Part shown: piece after piece, positions 1 through 6,910 of the stretch
Layout of the letters: each line of letters begins with the position of its first letter
Numbering within the stretch: the stretch's first letter is position 1
From: RGIG8497 sp045593265
GTDB taxonomy: Bacteria > Bacillota > Clostridia > RGIG6154
Length of the DNA stretch: 8,819 nt
Reading direction: 5' to 3'
NCBI GenBank assembly: GCA_045593265.1
Contig: JAZNWH010000023.1
Span: 1-8,819 of the forward strand
The notes under the pieces: generated by a model
Told to the model about the DNA's origin: nothing
Seen by the model: the letters and a program-made list of their open reading frames with translations, nothing else
The model's database searches: none
Program-made: the position numbers and the translations under genes

Positions 1-557
1 AAAATGTTGTAAATAGTAGCTTCACTTACATTGCAGTAAGTTGCTATATCTTTTATCTGATAATCATTGTTTAAATACATAAAATCCAGTGCTTTTTCAA
101 TTATAAGCTCGTTATGTGTTATTTTTCTTTCCATAATCGGGATAACTTTGTCAAGAAAATTGTAGAACAAGCTTACTGTCCTGCAATTTGTTGAGCAATC
201 CTTTAAAAATTCTTTCAAAATATTTTTATCCTTATCATTACAATTAATTTTTTGTAAAGTGAATTTCATACTTTCAGGTAAAGGCAGATTATTGGCACCT
301 AATGATAAAAATTTTATTTTACCATTTTTATCTAAAAACCAGTGAGATTGATATAATTGGTTTTTTGGAATAAAAAAAACATCGTCTTCCTTAATATCAA
401 TCACAGAATTTCTTGATTTAAGTTTTAAAGTGCCATTTAACATATATCCTATAAAGTTTTTTGGTGCACCTGTATTTTTTGAATTGTCGGTTATGTAGCA
501 TTTGTTTTGTCTATATATGTTAAAAGTGAATAATTTAGAGAATTCTGTGTTATTCAT
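1..557 (-). CDS. AraC-family transcriptional regulator, partial (C-terminus beyond left edge)
   Basis: This gene reads leftward from an ATG at 557-555 and is open for 185 codons to the window edge, so the C-terminal end is missing. The start has a GGAGGT ribosome-binding site at 568-563, five bases upstream. Residues about 1-100 look like the cupin-type sensing domain of AraC regulators; the stretch VFFIPKNQLYQSHW (about 60-73) fits the usual 'pGdvflipp...H' strand. From about residue 150 the DNA-binding domain begins (IIEKALDFMYLNN), followed by the first helix-turn-helix with IKDIATYCNVSEATIYNIF. The second helix-turn-helix lies outside the window. It is divergent from the oxidoreductase cluster starting at 658, with 100 bases between, which is the usual layout for a regulator activating its neighbour in response to a small ligand, often a sugar. 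The family call is secure; target and ligand are inference. Confidence 0.88.
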   Translation of the reverse strand, partial: MNNTEFSKLFTFNIYRQNKCYITDNSKNTGAPKNFIGYMLNGTLKLKSRNSVIDIKEDDVFFIPKNQLYQSHWFLDKNGKIKFLSLGANNLPLPESMKFTLQKINCNDKDKNILKEFLKDCSTNCRTVSLFYNFLDKVIPIMERKITHNELIIEKALDFMYLNNDYQIKDIATYCNVSEATIYNI

Positions 558-601
558 TTAATACCTCCAAGATTTTTTATAGAAAATTACCTTGTTTTTA
601 T

Positions 602-631
602 AGTATATTATATTGATATATGTTTAGTCAA
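602..631 (-). promoter_or_regulatory. Candidate sigma-A promoter of the AraC-family gene
   Basis: On the minus strand there is TTGACT (631-626), an 18-base spacer, and TATACT (607-602), each one mismatch from the -35 and -10 consensus. A perfect TATAAT overlaps at 612-607 but only 13 bases from the -35. The predicted start would give a leader of about 40 bases before the ATG at 557. No equally good plus-strand promoter was found in this spacer, which would fit an activator-dependent promoter for the divergent cluster. Confidence 0.4.
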
Positions 632-657
632 GAGGTAAAATTAAATGGGTGATAAAA

Positions 658-1677
658 ATGAAAAGTAAAAGTATAGTATTCACAGAAGCTTATAAAGTGG
701 AACTTATTGAAACTGATGAACGTGATTTGGGTGTTGATGATGTCCTTGTAAAAATGGTTGTGTCATCAATAAGCAGTGGCACAGAAAGGGCAAATTTTAT
801 CGGAGACCCAAATATCAACATATCTGACAATAATCCTGTTGCTGTATTTCCAAGAACTGTTGGTTATAGTTCTGCAGGTATTGTTGAAAAAGTCGGAGAA
901 AATGTAACAAATGTAAAAGTCGGCGACAGAGTTGCAATGACAGGCAGCAAGCATACTCAATTTATGGTTATGCATAAGAAGGATATACATAAAATTGAAA
1001 GTGATAATATAAGCCTGAGCGAAGCAGCTCTTTGGTATATTGCTTGTTTTCCTGCAGCTGCTGTAAGAAAATGCCGTCTTGAATTTGGTGAATCTGCGAT
1101 AGTTATGGGAATGGGAGTTTTAGGTCTAATTGCTGTAAAAATTTTATCTGCAGCAGGAGCAGCCCCGATTGTTGCAGTAGATCCTGATCCTAAGAAGAGG
1201 GAGCTTGCTCTCAAAATGGGTGCAGATTTTGCTTTTGATCCATTTGAGAGTCAATTTGTTAAAAATGTCAAAGAAGTTACAAATGGCGGTGCTAATGTGG
1301 CAATTGAAGTAACAGGGAACGGTAAAGCTCTTGATCAGGTGCTTGACTGTATGAAAAGATTTGGAAGAGTAGCACTTTTAGGTTGCACAAGAAATAGTGA
1401 TTTTACTATTGATTATTACAAAAAAGTCCACGGACCGGGTATTACTATGATAGGAGCACATAATGCGGCAAGACCGTCTAATGAATCCTTTGCCGGCTGG
1501 TGGTGTATAAAAGATGAAGTTAAGAGTATTCAGAATTTAACTAAATGTGGCAGATTAAAGTTATCAGATTTAGTTGAAGAAACACACAGCCCAACAGAAG
1601 CGAGTCACATATATACGCGTCTTGCTAATGAAAAATCATTTCCTGTTGTTCAATTTGATTGGAGCGATATCAAATGA
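658..1677 (+). CDS. Medium-chain dehydrogenase/reductase (zinc-ligand-less, BchC-like), NAD(P)-dependent
   Basis: The protein is 339 residues if it starts at ATG 658, preceded by GGGTGA (647-652) at good spacing; a GTG at 649 would add three residues. The fold is that of medium-chain alcohol dehydrogenases: an N-terminal GroES-like domain (about 1-125) with GYSSAGIVEKVG (69-80) and VGDRV, then a Rossmann domain with GMGVLG at 151-156. Asp175, in VAVDPDP at the end of the second strand, suggests NAD(H) rather than NADP(H). The catalytic zinc ligands of classical members are not visible: the Cys position lies in SSGTE (39-43) and the usual GHE reads GYS; the four-Cys structural zinc loop is absent too. 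The SSGTE feature is typical of the BchC-like branch and of 'bi-domain' oxidoreductases in which such a domain is fused to a Gfo/Idh domain. Here the Gfo/Idh partner is the next gene, overlapping by ATGA, so the two are probably translationally coupled. The substrate is unknown, perhaps a sugar or polyol. Confidence 0.85.
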   Translation: MKSKSIVFTEAYKVELIETDERDLGVDDVLVKMVVSSISSGTERANFIGDPNINISDNNPVAVFPRTVGYSSAGIVEKVGENVTNVKVGDRVAMTGSKHTQFMVMHKKDIHKIESDNISLSEAALWYIACFPAAAVRKCRLEFGESAIVMGMGVLGLIAVKILSAAGAAPIVAVDPDPKKRELALKMGADFAFDPFESQFVKNVKEVTNGGANVAIEVTGNGKALDQVLDCMKRFGRVALLGCTRNSDFTIDYYKKVHGPGITMIGAHNAARPSNESFAGWWCIKDEVKSIQNLTKCGRLKLSDLVEETHSPTEASHIYTRLANEKSFPVVQFDWSDIK

Positions 1678-2570
1678 GAAAAATTAAAATAGCTCAGATT
1701 GGTACAAGTCAAAACAGTCATGGCATGAGTGTTTTTGATACGCTTAAAAAGTTAAATGATATATTCGACATAGCAGGCTACGCTTTACCTGAATATGAGC
1801 GTGAAAAATTTCCACAAATGATGGGTGTTTTTGACGGATACAAAGAAATGACGGTTAATGAAATATTGACAGACCCTGAAATTGAAGCAGTAGCTGTAGA
1901 AACTGAAGAAATATATTTAACCAAATATGCTCTTATGGCTGCAAATCATAAAAAACATATTCATATGGAAAAACCGGGTGGAACAAATTTATATGAATTT
2001 GAAAAGCTTATCTCACTTGTTAAAGAGAATAATTTAGTTTTTCATATAGGGTATATGTACCGTTATAATCCATATGTAGTTGATTTGTTGGAACAGGTTA
2101 AGAATGGTGAACTCGGTGAAATTATAAGTGTGGAAGCACAAATGAATTGCCATCATCCTGTTGAGTTGAGAAACTGGCTTAAAACATTTAAAGGAGGAAT
2201 GATGTTTTTTCTCGGTTGTCATCTTGTAGATTTGATTTTAAAAATACAAGGACAGCCTGAAAGAATAATTCCTTTGAATAAATGCTGTGGACTTGATGCA
2301 GATGGTGAAGACTTTGGTATGGCAGTCTTTGAGTATAAAAATGGAGTATCTTTTGCTAAAGTTTCCGCAACAGAACTTGGTGGTTTTGCACGACGTCAGC
2401 TTGTGGTAGCAGGGTCAAAAAAAACAATCGAAATAAAACCACTTGAAATGTATAGTAAACCGGAAGGCAGTTCAATACTTTATACTGATAAAAAAGAGTA
2501 CACAAAATCCGGTTGGCTTGAATACGGGACAGAAAGAGGTCAGATTTGTATCATCGATTTACCGCAATGA
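1674..2570 (+). CDS. Gfo/Idh/MocA-family oxidoreductase, C-terminus lost by frameshift
   Basis: This open frame gives 298 residues from ATG 1674, which overlaps the stop codon of the upstream dehydrogenase (ATGA); GGAG at 1661-1664 is the likely ribosome-binding site. It begins with a Rossmann fold (KIAQIGTSQNSHG, residues 4-17) and carries the family signature EKPGG (99-103), GYMYRYNP (126-133) and GCHLVD (181-186), whose His183 fits the catalytic histidine. Family members oxidise or reduce sugars, inositols and their derivatives with NAD(P). The frame ends early at a TGA: the last nine or so residues (QICIIDLPQ) do not look like the family, while the -1 frame from about 2522 to 2683 encodes the expected C-terminal helices. 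Restoring one base near 2538-2539 would give a 336-residue protein, a normal length. The shift is either a true mutation or a sequencing or assembly error. If real, the protein lacks its last 46 residues and may be unstable or inactive. The substrate is not determinable. Confidence 0.87.
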   Translation: MRKIKIAQIGTSQNSHGMSVFDTLKKLNDIFDIAGYALPEYEREKFPQMMGVFDGYKEMTVNEILTDPEIEAVAVETEEIYLTKYALMAANHKKHIHMEKPGGTNLYEFEKLISLVKENNLVFHIGYMYRYNPYVVDLLEQVKNGELGEIISVEAQMNCHHPVELRNWLKTFKGGMMFFLGCHLVDLILKIQGQPERIIPLNKCCGLDADGEDFGMAVFEYKNGVSFAKVSATELGGFARRQLVVAGSKKTIEIKPLEMYSKPEGSSILYTDKKEYTKSGWLEYGTERGQICIIDLPQ

Positions 2571-2683
2571 TGACAGCTTTCTCTAAAATGGTAAAAGGTG
2601 AGATGTTTAATTCAAATACACCTGATTATGAACTTGAGCTTTACAAAACTGTATTAAAAGCTTGCGGTGAAGATGTTTATTAA
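2522..2683 (+). pseudogene. Displaced C-terminal segment of the Gfo/Idh/MocA gene (-1 frame)
   Basis: In the frame one base behind the main one, open from the stop at 2519-2521 to TAA 2681-2683, the translation from 2543 reads DLYHRFTAMMTAFSKMVKGE and then continues through PDYELELYKTVLKACGEDVY. The pattern Y-x-R-F/Y-x-x-M, F-x-x-M-V-x-G-E, then Y-E-L-x-L is how Gfo/Idh/MocA proteins normally end. It has no ribosome-binding site or start of its own at its head. A GG pair at 2538-2539 is the simplest point of loss: with GGG there, the frame would read E-R-G-S-D-L-Y without interruption. Confidence 0.82.
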
Positions 2684-2689
2684 TATAAT
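2662..2689 (+). promoter_or_regulatory. Possible internal promoter before the quinone oxidoreductase gene
   Basis: TTGCGG (2662-2667), a 16-base spacer and a perfect TATAAT (2684-2689) lie at the end of the Gfo/Idh region. Transcription would begin about a dozen bases later, just before the ribosome-binding site at 2703. The -35 matches only in its TTG, and the region is AT-rich, so chance is a real possibility. Without it, the gene would rely on read-through across the 29-base gap. Confidence 0.25.
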
Positions 2690-2712
2690 TCTAATAATAT
2701 TTGGAGGTAAAA

Positions 2713-3696
2713 ATGAAAGCTATACTTGTTAATGATGATAGAAGTTTAAGATGGGATAATGTTCCTGACCCAATAGTAAATAGTGAGGATTGTCTTGTTA
2801 AAATTGAAGCAGCAGCATTAAACCGAGCTGATTTAATGCAGAGAGAGGGAGATTATCCTCCACCACCGGGGTGCCCTGAATGGATGGGACTCGAAATCGC
2901 AGGTACAATTGTTCAGGTAGGTGAAGATGTTGCTAAAAAGTCAAATTGGAAAGTAGGAGACAAGGTTTGTGCACTTTTGGGTGGTGGAGGATACGCAGAA
3001 TACGTTAATGTAAAATATGATATGCTTATGCCTGTGCCGGAAAATTGCACTATGATAGAAGCTGCTGCTATACCTGAAGCATTCGCAACTGCATATCTTA
3101 ATTTATTTATTGAAGGTGGACTTAAAGAAGGAAATACTCTTTTGATGAATGCAGGTGCAAGTGGTCTTGCAAGTGTGATTATTCCCATGGCTAAGGCTTT
3201 TGGTGCAAGAGTTATCACAACAGTTCTTTCTGATGAATTGAAAGAATCTATTAAACATCTTAATGCAGATATTGTTGTAAATACAACAAAAGAAAATATT
3301 GTTGATGTTCTTAAAAAAGAACTTGAAAACGGACATGGAGTTGATGTGGCAATAGATTGTCTTGGTGGAGAAATCATGGGTCAGTGTATTCATTATTTAA
3401 CTCATGGTGCAAGATGGATTATGATAGCAGCTTTGGCAGGAACTAAAACACAGATAGACCTTAAAAATATCTATGTAAGAAATGTTCGTATTATTGGAAG
3501 TACACTTCGCTCAAGAACTCCTGAAATGAAAGCATATATTCTTTCAGAACTTGTAAAAAATGTATTCCCGAAAATTTCTGCAGGTGAGGTTAAGCCAACT
3601 ATATACAAAACATTTCCTATCATCGAAGCTGAAAAGGCTCATGATGTTCTTTACAGAGGAGAAAATGTAGGAAAAGTTGTTTTGACTCTTGATTAA
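2713..3696 (+). CDS. NAD(P)H:quinone oxidoreductase-like MDR protein (PIG3/QOR family)
   Basis: The 327-residue protein starts at ATG 2713, four bases after GGAGGT (2703-2708). An in-frame TTG at 2701 is part of that site and is not the start. The N-terminal GroES-like domain contains ALNRADLMQREGDYPPPPG (35-53), a hallmark of the p53-inducible PIG3 / zeta-crystallin-like branch, then MGLEIAGTIVQVG (58-70) and VGDKVCALLGGGGYAEY. The Rossmann domain has NAGASGLAS (146-154) in place of the usual AAASGVG. No zinc ligands are expected or seen. Such enzymes reduce quinones, enones or other activated carbonyls with NADPH, in the cytoplasm. It lies 29 bases behind the Gfo/Idh region and four bases before the MBL-fold gene, so it is probably in the same operon. 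The family is clear; the physiological substrate is not. Confidence 0.87.
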   Translation: MKAILVNDDRSLRWDNVPDPIVNSEDCLVKIEAAALNRADLMQREGDYPPPPGCPEWMGLEIAGTIVQVGEDVAKKSNWKVGDKVCALLGGGGYAEYVNVKYDMLMPVPENCTMIEAAAIPEAFATAYLNLFIEGGLKEGNTLLMNAGASGLASVIIPMAKAFGARVITTVLSDELKESIKHLNADIVVNTTKENIVDVLKKELENGHGVDVAIDCLGGEIMGQCIHYLTHGARWIMIAALAGTKTQIDLKNIYVRNVRIIGSTLRSRTPEMKAYILSELVKNVFPKISAGEVKPTIYKTFPIIEAEKAHDVLYRGENVGKVVLTLD

Positions 3697-3700
3697 TGTT

Positions 3701-4315
3701 ATGGAAATAATACCTTTGAAATATGGAAAATCATTTTTACCTGGTAATATGGTTTTTAAAAACGGTAATTTTGAAGATAAATATCCAATTGATTTCATAG
3801 TTTATCTTGTAAAGACAAAAGATAAGATTATATTGATTGATGCAGGGTGTGAAACTATGCCCGGATTTGCAATGAAAGATTTTATTGGTTCTCTAAACGT
3901 ACTTAAAAATCATGGACTTTCGACAAATGATGTTACTGATGTAATAATAACTCATTCTCATCACGACCATATAGAATGTGTAAAATATTTTAAAAATTCA
4001 GTTATACATATTCAAAGAGATGAATTGAAACTTGGTAGGGGTTATTTAACATCTGATTTAAAAATTAATAGCTTTGATGAAGAATATACAGTTTGTAATA
4101 ACATAAGAATATTAAAAATAGGCGGTCATTCTGTTGGCTCTTGTGTTGTTGAAATCTGTGATAACATAATCGTTGTAGGTGATGAGTGCTATATAAGGGA
4201 ATGCATTGATAGAAATATTCCTACGGGAGCTTCAGTAAATCCGGAGAAAAGCAAAAACTTCATAGAAAAATATGGTGGTGGCAAATATAAACTGTTATTT
4301 TCCCATTCTGAATGA
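3701..4315 (+). CDS. Metallo-beta-lactamase-fold hydrolase
   Basis: The protein is 204 residues from ATG 3701. A TTG at 3689 would add four residues but lies inside the upstream gene. No clear ribosome-binding site precedes the ATG, which is only four bases past the upstream stop, so translation probably depends on coupling. The metal-binding residues are all visible: H85-S-H87-H-D89-H90 (the HxHxDH motif), His143 in GGHSVGS, Asp161 in VVGDE, and His202 in LFSHSE near the C-terminus. The Asp in LIDAGCE (about 46-47) is the usual first-strand aspartate. This is a complete binuclear-metal site, so the protein should be a hydrolase of lactone, thioester, phosphoester or similar bonds; lactonase-like relatives are common, but substrate assignment from sequence is unsafe. 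As last gene of an oxidoreductase cluster it could open a sugar lactone formed by the dehydrogenases (inference). The stop codon lies inside the terminator palindrome. Confidence 0.85.
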   Translation: MEIIPLKYGKSFLPGNMVFKNGNFEDKYPIDFIVYLVKTKDKIILIDAGCETMPGFAMKDFIGSLNVLKNHGLSTNDVTDVIITHSHHDHIECVKYFKNSVIHIQRDELKLGRGYLTSDLKINSFDEEYTVCNNIRILKIGGHSVGSCVVEICDNIIVVGDECYIRECIDRNIPTGASVNPEKSKNFIEKYGGGKYKLLFSHSE

Positions 4316-4351
4316 TAAACAGGCGAAGCTTAGCTTCGCCTGTTTATCATT
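4311..4351. terminator. Rho-independent terminator, near-perfect 41-base palindrome
   Basis: Two perfectly complementary 20-base arms (4311-4330 and 4332-4351) flank a single T; in RNA the loop would open to a few bases. The core AGGCGAAGC is GC-rich, the outer arm is A-rich on the left and T-rich on the right, and TTTAAATTT-like sequence follows. It closes the oxidoreductase/MBL cluster and separates it from the carboxypeptidase gene. By symmetry it could stop transcription from either side, although no convergent gene needs that here. Confidence 0.85.
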
Positions 4352-4389
4352 TAAATTTATCAGATGTAATTCATACAATCTATTTAGCA

Positions 4390-4395
4390 TATAAT
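4390..4395 (+). promoter_or_regulatory. Candidate -10 element for the carboxypeptidase/citrate synthase operon
   Basis: A perfect TATAAT lies 24 bases before the TTG start, downstream of the terminator. The -35 region at proper distance (around 4366-4372) is poor. Initiation around 4402 would give a very short leader containing the ribosome-binding site AGGAG (4407-4411). Weak -35 sites are often helped by an activator, but that is not shown here. Confidence 0.45.
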
Positions 4396-4419
4396 TAATA
4401 AAAAACAGGAGAGATTGTA

Positions 4420-5529
4420 TTGAAAAAATTATTTGTGGTCTTATTGGTGTTTATGTTTGTATTAAGTTCAGTATCTGCTGTAGCCATGGAATTATCGGCT
4501 AAGAGTGCTATTCTTATAGATGCAGATACAGGCAGAGTTATATACAGTAAAAATTCCCGTGAAAAAATGGGTATGGCAAGTACAACAAAAATTATGACTG
4601 CTCTTGTTGCACTTGATAATTATAATCCTACAGATGTAGTTACTGCAAGCTATAAAGCAGCTACTACTGAAGGATCTTCTATATATTTAAAACCTGGCGA
4701 AAAAATGTCTTTAGAACATATTTTGTACGGCCTTCTGTTAGCGTCTGGTAATGATGCAGCTGTTGCTATAGCTGAGCATATTGGCGGAAATCAGTACACT
4801 TTTGTGGAATATATGAATAATAAAGTTATTAATTTAGGACTTAAGGATACGCATTTTGAAAATCCTAATGGTTTGAGTCATGATAATCATTATACTACAG
4901 CTTATGATTTATCAATGATTACAAGAGAAGCAATGAAGAATGAAACTTTTTGTGAAATTGTTGCAACTAAAAATAAGGTTTTAAATTCTTTAAGTGGAGA
5001 AAATGACAGATACATAAAGAACCATAATAAATTATTATGGCAATATGATGGTTGCATAGGTGTAAAAACAGGCTTTACCAAAAAAGACGGAAGATGTCTT
5101 GTAACGGCTGCAAGAAAAAACAATGTTAATTTAATTGCTGTTACTTTGAACGCATCAGATGATTGGAATGACCATAAAAAAATGTTTGATTTTGGTTTTG
5201 AAAGTATGACAAATAAGAAGATAATTGATAAGGGAAAGTATGCTGGAAAGATTAATGTTGAATTTGGAATCAGTAATAATGTAAAATGTATATATGATGA
5301 AGATTTTTTCATGTCTGTAAAGAAAGATGATGAAATTATGGTTAAAAAGAATTTCATTTCAAGTATAAAAGCTCCGGTAAAAAAAGGAGATATGGCAGGA
5401 TATGGCGAAATATATATTAACGGCGATAAATTTGGTCAAGTTGATATTATTACAGACGAAAATATAGATTTGACATTTAAAAATAAATTTATCAGGCAAT
5501 TTACGAGTATGCTGATAAATTTAATATGA
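4420..5529 (+). CDS. Serine-type D-alanyl-D-alanine carboxypeptidase (DacF/DacA-like PBP)
   Basis: This 369-residue protein starts at TTG 4420, with AGGAG at 4407-4411. The TTG start is chosen because it supplies the complete signal peptide: MKK, a hydrophobic core (LFVVLLVFMFVL), then SAVA with likely cleavage near residue 20-22. The peptidase S11 domain has all three active-site motifs: S54-T-T-K57 (SxxK, Ser54 nucleophile), S109-G-N and K216-T-G. Residues about 265-345 form the small beta-rich C-terminal domain of this family, and the last 17 residues (FKNKFIRQFTSMLINLI) look like the amphipathic helix that anchors such enzymes to the outer face of the membrane. It removes the terminal D-alanine from peptidoglycan stem peptides, limiting cross-linking. 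The citrate synthase gene follows after 16 bases, an operon partner with no obvious functional link. The family is certain; DacA versus DacF is not decided. Confidence 0.93.
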   Translation: MKKLFVVLLVFMFVLSSVSAVAMELSAKSAILIDADTGRVIYSKNSREKMGMASTTKIMTALVALDNYNPTDVVTASYKAATTEGSSIYLKPGEKMSLEHILYGLLLASGNDAAVAIAEHIGGNQYTFVEYMNNKVINLGLKDTHFENPNGLSHDNHYTTAYDLSMITREAMKNETFCEIVATKNKVLNSLSGENDRYIKNHNKLLWQYDGCIGVKTGFTKKDGRCLVTAARKNNVNLIAVTLNASDDWNDHKKMFDFGFESMTNKKIIDKGKYAGKINVEFGISNNVKCIYDEDFFMSVKKDDEIMVKKNFISSIKAPVKKGDMAGYGEIYINGDKFGQVDIITDENIDLTFKNKFIRQFTSMLINLI

Positions 5530-5545
5530 TAAAGGAGGGTGAGAA

Positions 5546-6910
5546 ATGTCAGACAATAATTATTCAAAGGTTACAACAAAAATTAAAGAACTAGCTCAAA
5601 AATGTGTTGATAATGGTACTATTGATCCTCAGCTTTATAATTTACATAATGTAAAAAGAGGCCTGAGAGATTTGGACGGTAAAGGTGTTGTTACAGGACT
5701 TACTGAAATTTCAACAATTAATTCTTCCAAAATAGTAAATGGCACATCAATACCTTGTAAAGGTGAGCTATACTACAGAGGCATAAATATTTCTGATTTA
5801 GTTGACGGATTTGTATCTCAAGACAGATTTGGTTACGAAGAAACTGTATATTTACTGCTGTTTGGTGATTTACCGACACAGACTCAGCTGGAAGACTTCA
5901 AAATACTTTTATCTGAATACAGAACTCTCCCTACAAATTTCGTTCGAGATGTTGTGATGAAAGCTCCTAATTCTGATATAATGAATTCCCTTTCAAGAAG
6001 TGTGCTTACATTATATTCGTACGACAAAAATGCAAACGATATTACCATTCCAAATGTTTTACGGCAATGCTTACAGCTTATATCAAATTTTCCTTTGTTG
6101 TCAGTTTATGCATATCATGCTTACAGACATTATATATTAGATAAAAGTCTTTATATTCACAGACCTGATCCAAAGCTTTCTACAGCTGAAAATTTACTGC
6201 GTATATTAAGAAAAGATAAAAAATATACAGAGATTGAAGCAAAAATCTTAGATATGAGTCTGGTGTTGCACGCAGAGCATGGGGGAGGTAATAATTCAAC
6301 ATTTACAACTCATGTTGTAACCTCATCAGGAACAGATACATATTCTTCTGTTGCAGCTTCTTTATGTTCGCTTAAAGGTCCGAAGCATGGTGGAGCAAAC
6401 ATAAAGGTAAAACATATGTTTGATGATATAAAACAAAATGTTAATAATTGGGGAAATGACGGAGAAATCAGGGATTATCTTGTTAAAATACTGAACAAGG
6501 AAGCTTTTGACAAAACAGGTTTAATATACGGAATGGGACATGCAGTGTATTCATTATCTGACCCAAGAGCTGAAATTCTTAAAAGGTTCACGGGTATGCT
6601 TGCTCAGGAGAAAGGAAAAATAGAAGAATTTGAATTGTATAAATCTGTAGCGAGAATTGCCCAGGAGATTATTGCTGAAAAAAGAAAAATATACAAAGGC
6701 GTTAGTCCGAATATCGACTTTTACAGTGGTTTTGCATACTCAATGCTGAATCTCCCTGAGGAACTATATACACCACTTTTTGCTGTAGCAAGAATAGCAG
6801 GATGGAGTGCTCACAGAATTGAAGAGTTAATTAATGCTAACAAAATTATAAGACCGGCATATAAATCAGTTGCTCAAGAAACACCTTATATACCAATTTC
6901 TAAAAGATAA
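5546..6910 (+). CDS. gltA: Citrate synthase (citrate/2-methylcitrate synthase family)
   Basis: The protein has 454 residues from ATG 5546, with a strong ribosome-binding site (AAGGAGGGTG, 5531-5540). It condenses acetyl-CoA with oxaloacetate to citrate in the cytoplasm. Visible family motifs are LHAEHGGGNNS (241-251), GPKHGGANIKVKH (278-290) with the active-site His281, GMGHAVYSLSDPRAE (329-343) with His332, and NIDFYSG (389-395) with Asp391, which matches the catalytic aspartate. The arginine in DPRAE and that in AHRIEE (424) fit substrate-binding residues. It is longer than the typical 370-430 residues through an N-terminal extension of about 60 residues, as common in Clostridia. It probably shares a transcript with the carboxypeptidase upstream. 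In a fermentative organism it would feed an incomplete TCA branch toward 2-oxoglutarate and glutamate (inference). A 2-methylcitrate synthase cannot be excluded, but no propionate genes lie near. Confidence 0.93.
   Translation: MSDNNYSKVTTKIKELAQKCVDNGTIDPQLYNLHNVKRGLRDLDGKGVVTGLTEISTINSSKIVNGTSIPCKGELYYRGINISDLVDGFVSQDRFGYEETVYLLLFGDLPTQTQLEDFKILLSEYRTLPTNFVRDVVMKAPNSDIMNSLSRSVLTLYSYDKNANDITIPNVLRQCLQLISNFPLLSVYAYHAYRHYILDKSLYIHRPDPKLSTAENLLRILRKDKKYTEIEAKILDMSLVLHAEHGGGNNSTFTTHVVTSSGTDTYSSVAASLCSLKGPKHGGANIKVKHMFDDIKQNVNNWGNDGEIRDYLVKILNKEAFDKTGLIYGMGHAVYSLSDPRAEILKRFTGMLAQEKGKIEEFELYKSVARIAQEIIAEKRKIYKGVSPNIDFYSGFAYSMLNLPEELYTPLFAVARIAGWSAHRIEELINANKIIRPAYKSVAQETPYIPISKR

Noticed and set aside
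2522..2570. Programmed -1 ribosomal frameshifting to join the two Gfo/Idh frames
   Set aside because: The overlap of the two frames contains no X-XXY-YYZ slippery heptamer in the right register and no evident stimulatory hairpin; the family is not known for recoding. A simple one-base loss explains it better.
2913..3393. Minus-strand open frames inside the quinone oxidoreductase gene
   Set aside because: They lie wholly antisense to a clear coding sequence, have no ribosome-binding site and give low-complexity, family-less translations.
4902..5357. Minus-strand 151-codon frame inside the carboxypeptidase gene
   Set aside because: It is antisense to the well-supported S11 peptidase; its hydrophobic look follows from the lysine-rich coding strand read in reverse, and no start signal is present.
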